NCBI GenBank assembly: GCA_002441545.1
Contig: DJWL01000029.1
Location: 6,781-17,186 of the forward strand
Direction: 5' to 3'
Length of the DNA stretch: 10,406 nucleotides
Origin: Flavobacteriaceae bacterium UBA6231
GTDB lineage: Bacteria; Bacteroidota; Bacteroidia; Flavobacteriales; Flavobacteriaceae
The translations under genes and the position numbers were made by a program. The notes under the pieces are model-generated. The model was not told the origin of the DNA. It saw only the letters and a list, made by a program, of their open reading frames with translations, and searched no databases. Of the stretch, positions 1 through 6,171 are shown piece by piece (positions within the stretch are counted from its first letter, which is position 1; every line of letters starts with the position of its first letter).

Positions 1-657
1 AAACAAATGTCTGTTCAACGTGGCAATCGTGGAGCCATGGTGCGTGTTGCTCTTGTGGGTTATACTAATGTTGGAAAATCTACTTTGATGAATGTGATAA
101 GTAAAAGCGATGTGTTTGCTGAAAACAAATTATTTGCAACCCTTGATACTACGGTTAGAAAAGTGGTGATTCAAAACTTACCATTTTTACTTTCAGATAC
201 TGTAGGGTTTATAAGAAAGTTGCCAACACAATTGGTTGAAAGTTTTAAAAGCACTTTAGATGAGGTAAGAGAAGCCGATTTATTACTTCACATTGTTGAC
301 ATTTCACATCCTAATTTTGAACAGCACATTGACTCTGTACATAAAATTTTGGGAGAAATCAAAAGTGCAGATAAGCCAACTATTATGGTATTTAATAAAA
401 TTGATGCTTATAAGCCAGAACCGTTAAGTGAAGATGATTTAGAAACAGAACGGACAAAAATACATTATTCTTTAGATGAATGGAAAAATACCTGGATGAG
501 TAAAATAGGTAACAATGCTCTATTTATTTCGGCCTTAAATAAGGAAAATTTAGAAGATTTCAAGAAAAGAGTTTATGAAGAAGTTAGGCAAATTCACATC
601 ACTCGTTTTCCTTATAATCATTTTTTGTATCCGGATTATGATGAGAATCATGAATAA
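1..657 (+). CDS. hflX: GTPase HflX, 3' part (5' end outside window)
   Basis: This is the GTPase domain and C-terminus of HflX, a translational GTPase-family protein that binds the 50S ribosomal subunit and splits stalled or stressed ribosomes. Counting from the ATG at 7, the G1/P-loop GYTNVGKST is at residues 18-26, the G2 region ATLDTT at 44-49, G3 DTVG at 64-67, G4 NKID at 130-133 and a G5-like SAL at 175-177. The frame stays open back to base 1 (codons for Lys-Gln precede the Met). The residues around it (MSVQRGNRGA) match the segment just before the G domain in full-length HflX, so the Met at 7 is internal and the N-terminal half of about 190 residues is missing only because the window starts here. 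A stretch at about 135-165, between G4 and G5, is longer than I expect for the E. coli protein. The gene converges on the DUF3078 gene and its stop codon abuts the shared terminator. Confidence 0.95.
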   Translation, partial: KQMSVQRGNRGAMVRVALVGYTNVGKSTLMNVISKSDVFAENKLFATLDTTVRKVVIQNLPFLLSDTVGFIRKLPTQLVESFKSTLDEVREADLLLHIVDISHPNFEQHIDSVHKILGEIKSADKPTIMVFNKIDAYKPEPLSEDDLETERTKIHYSLDEWKNTWMSKIGNNALFISALNKENLEDFKKRVYEEVRQIHITRFPYNHFLYPDYDENHE

Positions 658-690
658 AAAAAGAGCTTCAAATTTTGAAGCTCTTTTTTT
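656..690. terminator. Bidirectional intrinsic terminator between hflX and the DUF3078 gene
   Basis: The arms aagagcttca (661-670) and tgaagctctt (676-685) are perfectly complementary around a 5-base AT loop. An A run lies to the left (656-660) and a T run to the right (686-690), so either strand gives a hairpin followed by a U tract. It overlaps the hflX stop codon (655-657) and ends 15 bases before the DUF3078 stop at 705. This is as expected for a shared terminator of two convergent genes. Confidence 0.93.
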
Positions 691-704
691 ATATTAATCA
701 GTTA

Positions 705-1634
705 CTAAAATTTATAGCTTAACCCAATAGTATAATAAGTTTGTAAATCGTTGTTAACATTATCAAATGTAGCATTGGTGTCACCAAGTGTATTAATTGC
801 ATAATTTAAGGCTTCTTGTTTGTTGCTTCTTAATCCAAAATCAAACCCAACACCAATCATTTTCCATAAAGTATATCCAAACGAATTGGTCCACGTCCAG
901 TTTGAATAGTCTGAGCTTTTATAACTTTGAAACATTGATAAGTTAGATTTAAAATTAACAGCTCCAATTTGTCTGGTATAATCTGCAACAATTTTTGCGC
1001 CTAATGAAGATTCAAAAACGGTATCTCCTTTACTAAACACAAAATTGTAGTTTAACGGGTGAATAACAACAATTAAATTTTCAATAGGAGTCCATGTGGC
1101 TCCAACCCCTAAATCTAAATAACCAGGGTCATTAAAATTATCTAAAAGAGTTGTTCTATATTCCATTAAACCTGAAACAGCAAATGTTTTGGAGATGTTC
1201 CTTCCGTATAAAGACGAAATAGAAAACACATCGGTTGTTGACCTAAAACTTTTATCATCAGTTGGATTATCTTTATCATCTAATTTTGTCCAATTTAAAT
1301 TGGTGGACAATGAGTTTCTCCAAAAGAATTTTTCTTTAATCAAATTTGCATGACCATTAAAAGTAAAACCAATATTTCCTGATGAGTTGTTTGGTTTGCC
1401 TTGCGAATACCAATTACTGAAGTTTGACAGACTTCCACCAATGGTTCCAAAGGCACCAACTCTCCAACCTGGAATAGCATCTATTTGCGATTGAATAGCT
1501 TTAACTCTACTTTGAATTGCAGCAATTGAATCATTTTTAATGGCTTTTTCAGTTTCTAATTCTTCTTTAGTTTGTGAAAACCCCAATGAAATTGTTAGTA
1601 AAAAGACTAATGTTATAAGTAAACTATTTTTCAT
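705..1634 (-). CDS. DUF3078 family protein, probable outer-membrane beta-barrel
   Basis: The 309-residue product starts with a clear Sec signal peptide (Lys at 2, hydrophobic core at about 5-18, probable cleavage after GFS at 20). A short charged, probably helical segment follows at about 22-52 (Glu/Lys then SRVKAIQSQI). The rest, from GWRVGAFGTIGGSLSNFSNW onward, is rich in alternating aromatic and polar strands and ends in ...YKF with a terminal Phe, the usual C-terminal signature of outer-membrane barrels. I recognise it as DUF3078, a Bacteroidota family without an established function. It is the last gene of the sufE transcription unit, 76 bases after DUF2480, and is followed by the terminator at 656-690. 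The gap before it has no strong promoter motif that I could see, so co-transcription is likely. Barrel topology is inferred from composition. Confidence 0.85.
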   Translation of the reverse strand: MKNSLLITLVFLLTISLGFSQTKEELETEKAIKNDSIAAIQSRVKAIQSQIDAIPGWRVGAFGTIGGSLSNFSNWYSQGKPNNSSGNIGFTFNGHANLIKEKFFWRNSLSTNLNWTKLDDKDNPTDDKSFRSTTDVFSISSLYGRNISKTFAVSGLMEYRTTLLDNFNDPGYLDLGVGATWTPIENLIVVIHPLNYNFVFSKGDTVFESSLGAKIVADYTRQIGAVNFKSNLSMFQSYKSSDYSNWTWTNSFGYTLWKMIGVGFDFGLRSNKQEALNYAINTLGDTNATFDNVNNDLQTYYTIGLSYKF

Positions 1635-1710
1635 TTTTTTATGTTTATTGGTTTTAATGATTTTTTAATTTTTATGACACAACAGTTTTTTCAATGTCAT
1701 CTATATAGAC

Positions 1711-2217
1711 TTATTTCTTTTTAAATAAAGGAACAGAAGAACAAGCTTCTCCATACATAATAGATTGAGCAAAAGGCTTAAGTTTATTGGCTAACATAAT
1801 ATAGGCATTTTGAGGAACTGGTTTTTTGGAACACCCTTTTATTATGATTGGTTTGTTGTTAAATTCTGAAACGTCTAATGTGTTTAAAACATCTTGATAA
1901 ATAGAAGTTTCTAATAATTCAAGATTTCCTATAACTATTTTTTTTGCAAAAGGTTCTAAATGAATACTAATTAGAATAAATGCCCAAGCAGGAATTATGG
2001 CATCACTACTGCAAGTTAAAGCAACATAAGCGTTTTTATATAGTGACCAATCAAATTGCTTTACTTGTTCTCTAAAATCTTTTTCGCGCAATGCAAATCC
2101 TTCAAAAAGCCAGTCTTTTATATCAAATAAAATACGTTTCCCTTGAGGATAATAATCTTCAAGATTGATGGTTACTAATTTGCTATTCGCTACGCGATTT
2201 ATTATTTCGTCCTGCAT
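1711..2217 (-). CDS. DUF2480 family protein, candidate Fe-S accessory
   Basis: A 168-residue cytosolic protein with no signal peptide or membrane segment. I recognise it as DUF2480, a family found mainly in Bacteroidota and commonly next to SUF genes. Its function is not established to my knowledge. Three cysteines sit in motif-like settings: Cys69 (ALTCSSDAIIPAWA), Cys129 (IKGCSKKPVP) and Cys159 (GEACSSVPL). All are followed by small or basic residues, which could suit metal binding or sulfur handling. That is inference from sequence and context only. It starts at an ATG preceded by an A-rich leader, 19 bases after the DUF59 gene, and lies in the sufE-DUF59-DUF2480-DUF3078 block. Confidence 0.87.
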   Translation of the reverse strand: MQDEIINRVANSKLVTINLEDYYPQGKRILFDIKDWLFEGFALREKDFREQVKQFDWSLYKNAYVALTCSSDAIIPAWAFILISIHLEPFAKKIVIGNLELLETSIYQDVLNTLDVSEFNNKPIIIKGCSKKPVPQNAYIMLANKLKPFAQSIMYGEACSSVPLFKKK

Positions 2218-2236
2218 TTAAAAAAAACAAAAATAT

Positions 2237-2563
2237 TTAAAGCATTCCAAGCTCTAACTTAGCTTCTTCACTCATCAAATCGTGTGTCCAAGGTGGATCA
2301 AAAGTTATTTCAACTTCGGCACTTTTTACAGCATCAAGCGATTTGATTTTCTCTTCTACTTCTAAAGGCAGAGTTTCAGCAACTGGGCAGTTTGGAGTTG
2401 TTAATGTCATTAATATTTTTACATCATAGTCTTCGTTAACAAATACGTCATAAATTAATCCAAGCTCGTAAATATCTACAGGTATTTCAGGGTCATAAAT
2501 TGTTTTTAAAACGCCTACTATTTTTTCTCCTAATTCTGTGGTATCAATTTTTATATCGCTCAT
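2237..2563 (-). CDS. sufT: DUF59/MIP18-like Fe-S maturation protein (SufT-type)
   Basis: A 108-residue single-domain DUF59 (MIP18-type) protein. Hallmarks are YDPEIPVDIYELGLIY at 23-38, TLTTPNCPVAETLP at 53-66 with the conserved Cys59, and FDPPWTHDLM at 88-97. Proteins of this class (bacterial SufT and the DUF59 part of ApbC/Mrp-type carriers, eukaryotic CIA2/MIP18) act in Fe-S protein maturation or cluster transfer, and small stand-alone members are common in SUF loci. The start ATG lies one base beyond the sufE stop codon, so the two are very probably translationally coupled. The gene symbol is given by family and context. The longer SufT form with N-terminal additions is not present here. 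Confidence 0.9.
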   Translation of the reverse strand: MSDIKIDTTELGEKIVGVLKTIYDPEIPVDIYELGLIYDVFVNEDYDVKILMTLTTPNCPVAETLPLEVEEKIKSLDAVKSAEVEITFDPPWTHDLMSEEAKLELGML

Positions 2564-2564
2564 A

Positions 2565-2987
2565 TTATTTTAATTGTGTTTGATATGCTATAGCATACAT
2601 TTTTAACTGTTTTATCATACTTACTAAGCCGTTGGCTCTAGTTGGAGATAAATGTTCCTTTAGTCCAATTTTTTCAATAAAGTCTGTGTCGGCTTCAATA
2701 ATATCTCTTGGTTTTTGATTTGAAAAAACTCTTATTAAAATAGCAATAATTCCTTTAGTAATAATAGCATCACTATCGGCGGTAAAACATACTTTATCGT
2801 CTTTTAATTCCGCGTGAACCCAAACTTTACTTTGGCAACCTTTTATAATATTACTATCTGTTTTGTATTGGTCGTCAATTAAAGGTAAATCCTTTCCTAA
2901 ATCAATCATGTATTGATAACGTTCTTCCCAATCATCAAACATTGAAAACTCTTCAATTATTTCATCTTGTATGTCGGTAATGCTCAC
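2565..2987 (-). CDS. sufE: SufE, sulfur acceptor for cysteine desulfurase (GTG start)
   Basis: SufE takes persulfide sulfur from SufS and passes it to the SufBCD scaffold. The sequence shows the family core IIKGCQSKVWV, with the acceptor cysteine in the GCQS loop, and the ending SPTRANGLVSMIKQL. I start it at the GTG at 2987, giving 140 residues beginning MSITDIQDEIIEEFSMFDDW. That fits the usual SufE N-terminus and puts the acceptor at Cys51, the same number as E. coli SufE. The frame is open six codons further, to a TTG at 3005, but that codon lies inside the -7 box of a good promoter (3003-3010), so it is unlikely to be transcribed. The gene heads the sufE-DUF59-DUF2480-DUF3078 unit. A second cysteine (residue 67 from the GTG) is present. 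SufE rather than SufU is clear from these motifs. Confidence 0.95.
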   Translation of the reverse strand: MSITDIQDEIIEEFSMFDDWEERYQYMIDLGKDLPLIDDQYKTDSNIIKGCQSKVWVHAELKDDKVCFTADSDAIITKGIIAILIRVFSNQKPRDIIEADTDFIEKIGLKEHLSPTRANGLVSMIKQLKMYAIAYQTQLK

Positions 2988-3002
2988 AACTTTTATTTTT
3001 AA

Positions 3003-3034
3003 CAAAAATACAATAAGAAATGGCCATTAACAAA
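3003..3034 (-). promoter_or_regulatory. Flavobacterial-type promoter for the sufE unit
   Basis: On the minus strand, TTTG (3034-3031) is followed after exactly 20 bases by TATTTTTG (3010-3003). This matches the Bacteroidota vegetative consensus TTTG, 17-23 bases, TAnnTTTG. Transcription would begin near 2995-2999, leaving a leader of about 10 bases before the sufE GTG at 2987. It shows that sufE and the genes after it need not depend on the main suf promoter. Confidence 0.75.
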
Positions 3035-3071
3035 TTTATAAAACCACCATAGTTGTATCAAGAAGGTATTA

Positions 3072-3106
3072 CATCTGACCATGAAAAAAATAAACATGAA
3101 CAGATG
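3072..3106. repeat. Imperfect inverted repeat after the small exported-protein gene
   Basis: The arms catctg..catg (3072-3083) and catg..cagatg (3095-3106) are complementary, with a 2x2 internal mismatch and an 11-base A/T loop. It lies just after the stop at 3109 on the minus strand. A hairpin there could slow or end transcription, but there is no U tract beyond it, so it is not a canonical terminator. Confidence 0.4.
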
Positions 3107-3108
3107 AA

Positions 3109-3543
3109 TTATTGTTTTTCAATGTTTTCTGAAACAGATAAGATTTCTTTAACAATAGGTTCAAGTTCTTTTGGTGGATTACCGTGGTCAAAACTTGCAG
3201 ATTCATATTCAGTTCCATTATATGTTATTATAAGGTTAGCAATAGCTGCTCCGTCATACAATCTTTTTTGAGATGGTGCTTCAAGTTTTGATATGTTTTC
3301 AATATCTATAGTCTTTATTAAATCTGTAATTTTTTGCCAATACGCTTCATCACATTCTTTAATTATAGGTTTAGTATTGCGTTGTTTGATAATAGAAATG
3401 GTGCTTTTATTAATAGTTATTTGCTTATAACTACCTCTTGACATGGCAGAATATTCTATAGAAAGATTGTCTTGATCAATTTTACAATTATCACAACCAT
3501 GATCAAAAATTGCTAAAGATAAAATGATGAATAAAACTTTCAT
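3109..3543 (-). CDS. Small exported protein of unknown function, possible lipoprotein
   Basis: I do not recognise a named family. The 144-residue product has a hydrophobic N-terminus (MKVLFIILSLAIF) followed by DHGCDNC, which looks like a signal peptide with a poor lipobox: Cys17 is preceded by Gly and His, but Asp sits at the -3 position where a Leu is usual. Cys17 and Cys20 form a CxxC and a third cysteine is at 64. The remainder has strand-like segments (YKQITINKSTISIIK), a Trp-containing helix at about 65-80, DGAAIANLIITYNG at 97-110 and FDHGNPPKELEPIVKEIL at 118-135. The tetrapeptide FDHG occurs twice (13-16 and 118-121). It lies between the M43 peptidase terminator and the sufE promoter, so it may be a single-gene unit. 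No convincing promoter was seen in the short gap before it. The overall look is of a small periplasmic or lipid-anchored protein. Confidence 0.75.
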   Translation of the reverse strand: MKVLFIILSLAIFDHGCDNCKIDQDNLSIEYSAMSRGSYKQITINKSTISIIKQRNTKPIIKECDEAYWQKITDLIKTIDIENISKLEAPSQKRLYDGAAIANLIITYNGTEYESASFDHGNPPKELEPIVKEILSVSENIEKQ

Positions 3544-3571
3544 AGTTTAAGTTTTTAATATAATAATACAA

Positions 3572-3597
3572 AAAAGACGCCAAAGTTGGCGTCTTTT
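3572..3597 (-). terminator. Intrinsic terminator after the M43 peptidase gene
   Basis: The arms gacgccaa (3576-3583) and ttggcgtc (3586-3593) pair perfectly around a 2-base centre and are extended by flanking A and T runs. Read on the minus strand, the hairpin is followed by a run of six U (3575-3570), 26 bases past the peptidase stop. It separates the peptidase from the downstream exported-protein and sufE genes. The flanking T run on the plus strand could make it partly bidirectional. Confidence 0.9.
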
Positions 3598-3622
3598 CAA
3601 AATTTTATAAATATTAGCCTTT

Positions 3623-4696
3623 TTAATTTCCTGCCATTGCAGCTCTTGGGCCACCTGTAGCAAAAATTGGTCTTAATCTGTTTCTTTGCCCATCTGTAAA
3701 CATATACATACAAGCATCATCTGTATAATCCATATAGTTCATGGTCATATCTGTAGAACTGCAATTTACAGTTGGATAACTTGGGCATCCGTAATTTGGC
3801 CCATCAGACGAAGGAGTATCTTCAACAAAATCATCTTGTCTACATCTTCCATCGCCCCAAATATGGCGTAAATTTAAATAATGACCAACTTCATGGGTTG
3901 CTGTTCTTCCTAAATTATATGGAGCAGCAGAACCACCCGGCAAACTAGAATGTAATAGAACAACACCATCTGTAGCTGAATTACCTCCAGGGAACTGGGC
4001 ATATCCCAAAATACCACCACCAATATTACAAACCCAAATGTTTAAATGAGTTTCTGGAGTAATTGGGGGATAAGCAGCTTTTACAGAATCATTTGTTCCC
4101 CAAGATGAAGCACTATTATTATATCTAAAGGTTCCTGCCAGAGTAAAATGTATATCTGTTATTGTTGCATCATTAACAAAATTCGTAGCTCCAGAAGGGA
4201 GTAAGTTTGCGTTTGTGCTATTAAAATCATCATTTAACACATTTATTTGGTTTTGTACTTGAGTATTTGTTACGTCATTGGCATTTGGTAAAACAATATG
4301 TACATATACGGGAATATTTATTGTTCCTAAACCATCATTTATAGGAGAGACATCAACATCAGCTTCTCCACCTCCAGAACCACCACCTGGCTTTCCTTTT
4401 GCTGTACTACCTCCTTTTGCGGCTATAAACTGCCTAGTTTTGTATTCAATATCAAACATTTTCTTTTCTAAACCTGGGTTTTCATTAAGTTGTCTGTTAA
4501 GAACCTCCATTGAGTAACAGGTTTTTAATGATTCTTTAGAGTTAATGGATTTAGAACTTAAATCTTCACCGGAATCAGTATAAACATAAAAATCACTCAT
4601 GTCAATTTGCTGTTCTTGTGATACTTCTTTAGAATCATCATTACATGCTGTGAATAAAAGTCCAACAGCGGCCATACTTAAAAAAATTTTTTTCAT
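3623..4696 (-). CDS. M43 (pappalysin/cytophagalysin) zinc metallopeptidase, lipoprotein
   Basis: A 357-residue secreted metzincin. Residues 1-17 form a lipoprotein signal peptide with lipobox LLFTAC, so Cys18 would be lipidated. The acidic NDD directly after it resembles the export signal that sends Bacteroidota lipoproteins to the cell surface. A polar propeptide-like region (19-93) is followed by a Gly/Lys-rich linker (94-110) and the catalytic domain. The zinc site HEVGHYLNLRH spans 268-278 (His268, Glu269, His272, His278), and the Met-turn region MNYMDY is at 319-324. Cysteines at 285, 304, 312 and 329 lie where M43B enzymes such as ulilysin have two disulfides. The DDFVEDTP and FTDGQRNRLRPIF segments are also family hallmarks. 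All catalytic residues are intact. The substrate is unknown. No type IX C-terminal sorting domain is present. The gene sits between sufS and sufE but has its own terminator and 166 bases upstream, so it is probably independent. Confidence 0.92.
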   Translation of the reverse strand: MKKIFLSMAAVGLLFTACNDDSKEVSQEQQIDMSDFYVYTDSGEDLSSKSINSKESLKTCYSMEVLNRQLNENPGLEKKMFDIEYKTRQFIAAKGGSTAKGKPGGGSGGGEADVDVSPINDGLGTINIPVYVHIVLPNANDVTNTQVQNQINVLNDDFNSTNANLLPSGATNFVNDATITDIHFTLAGTFRYNNSASSWGTNDSVKAAYPPITPETHLNIWVCNIGGGILGYAQFPGGNSATDGVVLLHSSLPGGSAAPYNLGRTATHEVGHYLNLRHIWGDGRCRQDDFVEDTPSSDGPNYGCPSYPTVNCSSTDMTMNYMDYTDDACMYMFTDGQRNRLRPIFATGGPRAAMAGN

Positions 4697-4784
4697 TTAA
4701 TTATATTTTTGAATTAGTCGTTGCTGAAAATAAAATATTTTTTAAAATTATTTGCGAATTGTTAATAAGTTTTGTTAAATATTC

Positions 4785-4825
4785 GATAAAACACACAATT
4801 GTTATGTAGTTGATGGTGTTTTATC
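4785..4825. repeat. Perfect 10-bp inverted repeat in the sufS-peptidase gap
   Basis: gataaaacac (4785-4794) and gtgttttatc (4816-4825) are exact reverse complements separated by 21 bases, the left part of which contains the small palindrome acaattgt. The repeat lies 38 bases after the sufS stop on the minus strand. It could be the 3'-end stem of the suf transcript (no U tract follows, so a weak terminator at best) or an operator before the peptidase gene. The remaining gap down to 4697 is very AT-rich and contains no confident TTTG/TAnnTTTG promoter. Confidence 0.55.
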
Positions 4826-4862
4826 TACAAAATTATTGAATGAAACTTCTGGATAGAAAAAT

Positions 4863-6077
4863 TTAAGACAACATCAACTTGGCCTTTTTAACTGCATTGG
4901 CTAAAGCGTCAATTTCTTCTAAAGTATTATAGAATGAGAATGAGGCTCTTACGGTTCCTGGTATTTTGAAATAGTTCATAATTGGTTGAGCGCAATGATG
5001 GCCAGTACGAACAGCAATACCCATTTTATCTAAAATAGTTCCTACATCATACGGATGTATGCCTTCAAGATTAAAAGAAATGACTGATGTTTTATGTTTT
5101 GATATACCGTAGATTTTTAAACCTTCTATTTCAAGAAGTTTTTTTGTGGCGTATTCTAAAAGCTCATGTTCGTAAGATGAAATGTTATCAAAACCAATAG
5201 CATTCATGTAGTTAATAGCTGCGCCAAAAGCAATACCTCCACAAATGTTTGGAGTGCCTGCTTCAAATTTATGAGGCAAATCGGCATAGGTTGTTTTTTC
5301 AAACGTAACTTCGGCTATCATTTCACCGCCACCTTGATATGGAGGTAATTTTTTTAGCCAAGATTCTTTTCCATAAAGCATGCCTACACCAGTAGGGCCA
5401 CACATTTTATGAGCCGAAGCCACATAAAAATCAACATCTAAATCTTGAACGTCTGGTTTTATATGCGGACATGATTGTGCACCGTCAATTAAAACGGCTG
5501 CACCAACTTGGTGAGCTTTTTCAATAATATATTCAATAGGATTTATGGTTCCTAAGGCATTTGAAACGTGATTTACAAAAACTAATTTAGTTTTTTTTGA
5601 AAGCAGTTGGTCGTAATCATTCATGCTTAATTCCCCTTCCTGATTCATTGGAATCACTTTTAAAACAGCTCTAGTACGTTCGCATAACATTTGCCAAGGT
5701 ACAATATTGCTATGATGTTCTAAGGCAGATACAATAATTTCATCATCTTTTTTTAAGATAGAAGAAAATCCGTTTGCTACTAAATTAATGCTATGAGTTG
5801 TACCCGAAGTAAAGATAATTTCATGAGCAAATTTTGCATTAAAATGCTTTTGAATTGTATGTCTGGCTTGTTCGTATTTGTCTGTGGCTTCCTGACTTAA
5901 ACTATGCACACCACGATGAATATTTGCATTGTAATTTGAATAATAATCTACAATAACATCAATAACCTGTTGAGGTGTTTGTGAGGTTGCTGCATTATCA
6001 AAATACACCAAAGGTTTTCCGTTTACTTTTCTGGAAAGTATGGGGAAATCTTTTCTTATGTCTTCAACGTTGAACAT
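4863..6077 (-). CDS. sufS: SufS cysteine desulfurase
   Basis: A PLP-dependent cysteine desulfurase (class V aminotransferase fold, group II NifS-like) that converts L-cysteine to alanine and a protein-bound persulfide passed to SufE. I start it at the ATG at 6077, giving 404 residues beginning MFNVEDIRKDFPIL. From there the PLP lysine in SAHKMCGPTGVG is Lys224 and the active cysteine in RTGHHCAQP is Cys362, within two residues of the E. coli SufS numbers (226 and 364). Other hallmarks are YFDNAATSQTP, RGVHSLSQEA, ALEHHSN and AGTPNI. An in-frame ATG at 6113 would add 12 residues (MSLLSGLFKKTT) that are not typical of the family; it has a G-rich AAAAGG immediately before it, but with no spacer. 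This is the last gene of the sufA-B-C-D-S run, 94 bases after sufD. Confidence 0.96.
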   Translation of the reverse strand: MFNVEDIRKDFPILSRKVNGKPLVYFDNAATSQTPQQVIDVIVDYYSNYNANIHRGVHSLSQEATDKYEQARHTIQKHFNAKFAHEIIFTSGTTHSINLVANGFSSILKKDDEIIVSALEHHSNIVPWQMLCERTRAVLKVIPMNQEGELSMNDYDQLLSKKTKLVFVNHVSNALGTINPIEYIIEKAHQVGAAVLIDGAQSCPHIKPDVQDLDVDFYVASAHKMCGPTGVGMLYGKESWLKKLPPYQGGGEMIAEVTFEKTTYADLPHKFEAGTPNICGGIAFGAAINYMNAIGFDNISSYEHELLEYATKKLLEIEGLKIYGISKHKTSVISFNLEGIHPYDVGTILDKMGIAVRTGHHCAQPIMNYFKIPGTVRASFSFYNTLEEIDALANAVKKAKLMLS

Positions 6078-6140
6078 AGTTGTTTTTTTAAATAGCCCCG
6101 ATAGAAGCGACATCCTTTTATTTTACAAGAAATAAAAGAT

Positions 6141-6162
6141 ATAGCGTATAGCGGGAAATAGC
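6141..6162 (-). repeat. Short heptad-like GCTAT repeat in the sufD-sufS gap
   Basis: Read on the minus strand, the gap contains GCTATTTCCC, then GCTATAC and GCTATAT, so the pentamer GCTAT recurs three times with steps of 10 and 7 bases. It is a small relative of the clearer 7-base-phased array between sufC and sufD. It might be chance in such AT-rich DNA. Confidence 0.35.
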
Positions 6163-6171
6163 TTTAATATT

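Noticed and set aside
1665..1700. Tiny minus-strand frame MTLKKLLCHKN in the DUF2480-DUF3078 gap, together with an ATGACA/TGTCAT dyad (1674-1700)
   Set aside because: Only 11 residues, no ribosome-binding site, and a 6-bp dyad with a 15-base loop is expected by chance in AT-rich spacers.
3053..3271. Plus-strand open frame of 72 codons
   Set aside because: Antisense to the small exported-protein gene and its 3' spacer, no family features, no credible start signal.
4350..4420. Gly-rich tract in the peptidase as a possible frameshift or repeat expansion
   Set aside because: The reading frame is continuous on both sides and a flexible linker between propeptide and catalytic domain is a sufficient explanation.
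3686..4517. Two plus-strand open frames (3686-3871 and 4278-4517)
   Set aside because: Both lie antisense within the M43 peptidase gene, whose full set of catalytic motifs makes the minus strand clearly coding.
6078..6113. Longer sufS start at the ATG at 6113
   Set aside because: The added 12 residues are not typical of SufS, and the start at 6077 gives family-standard length and active-site numbering. It cannot be fully excluded.
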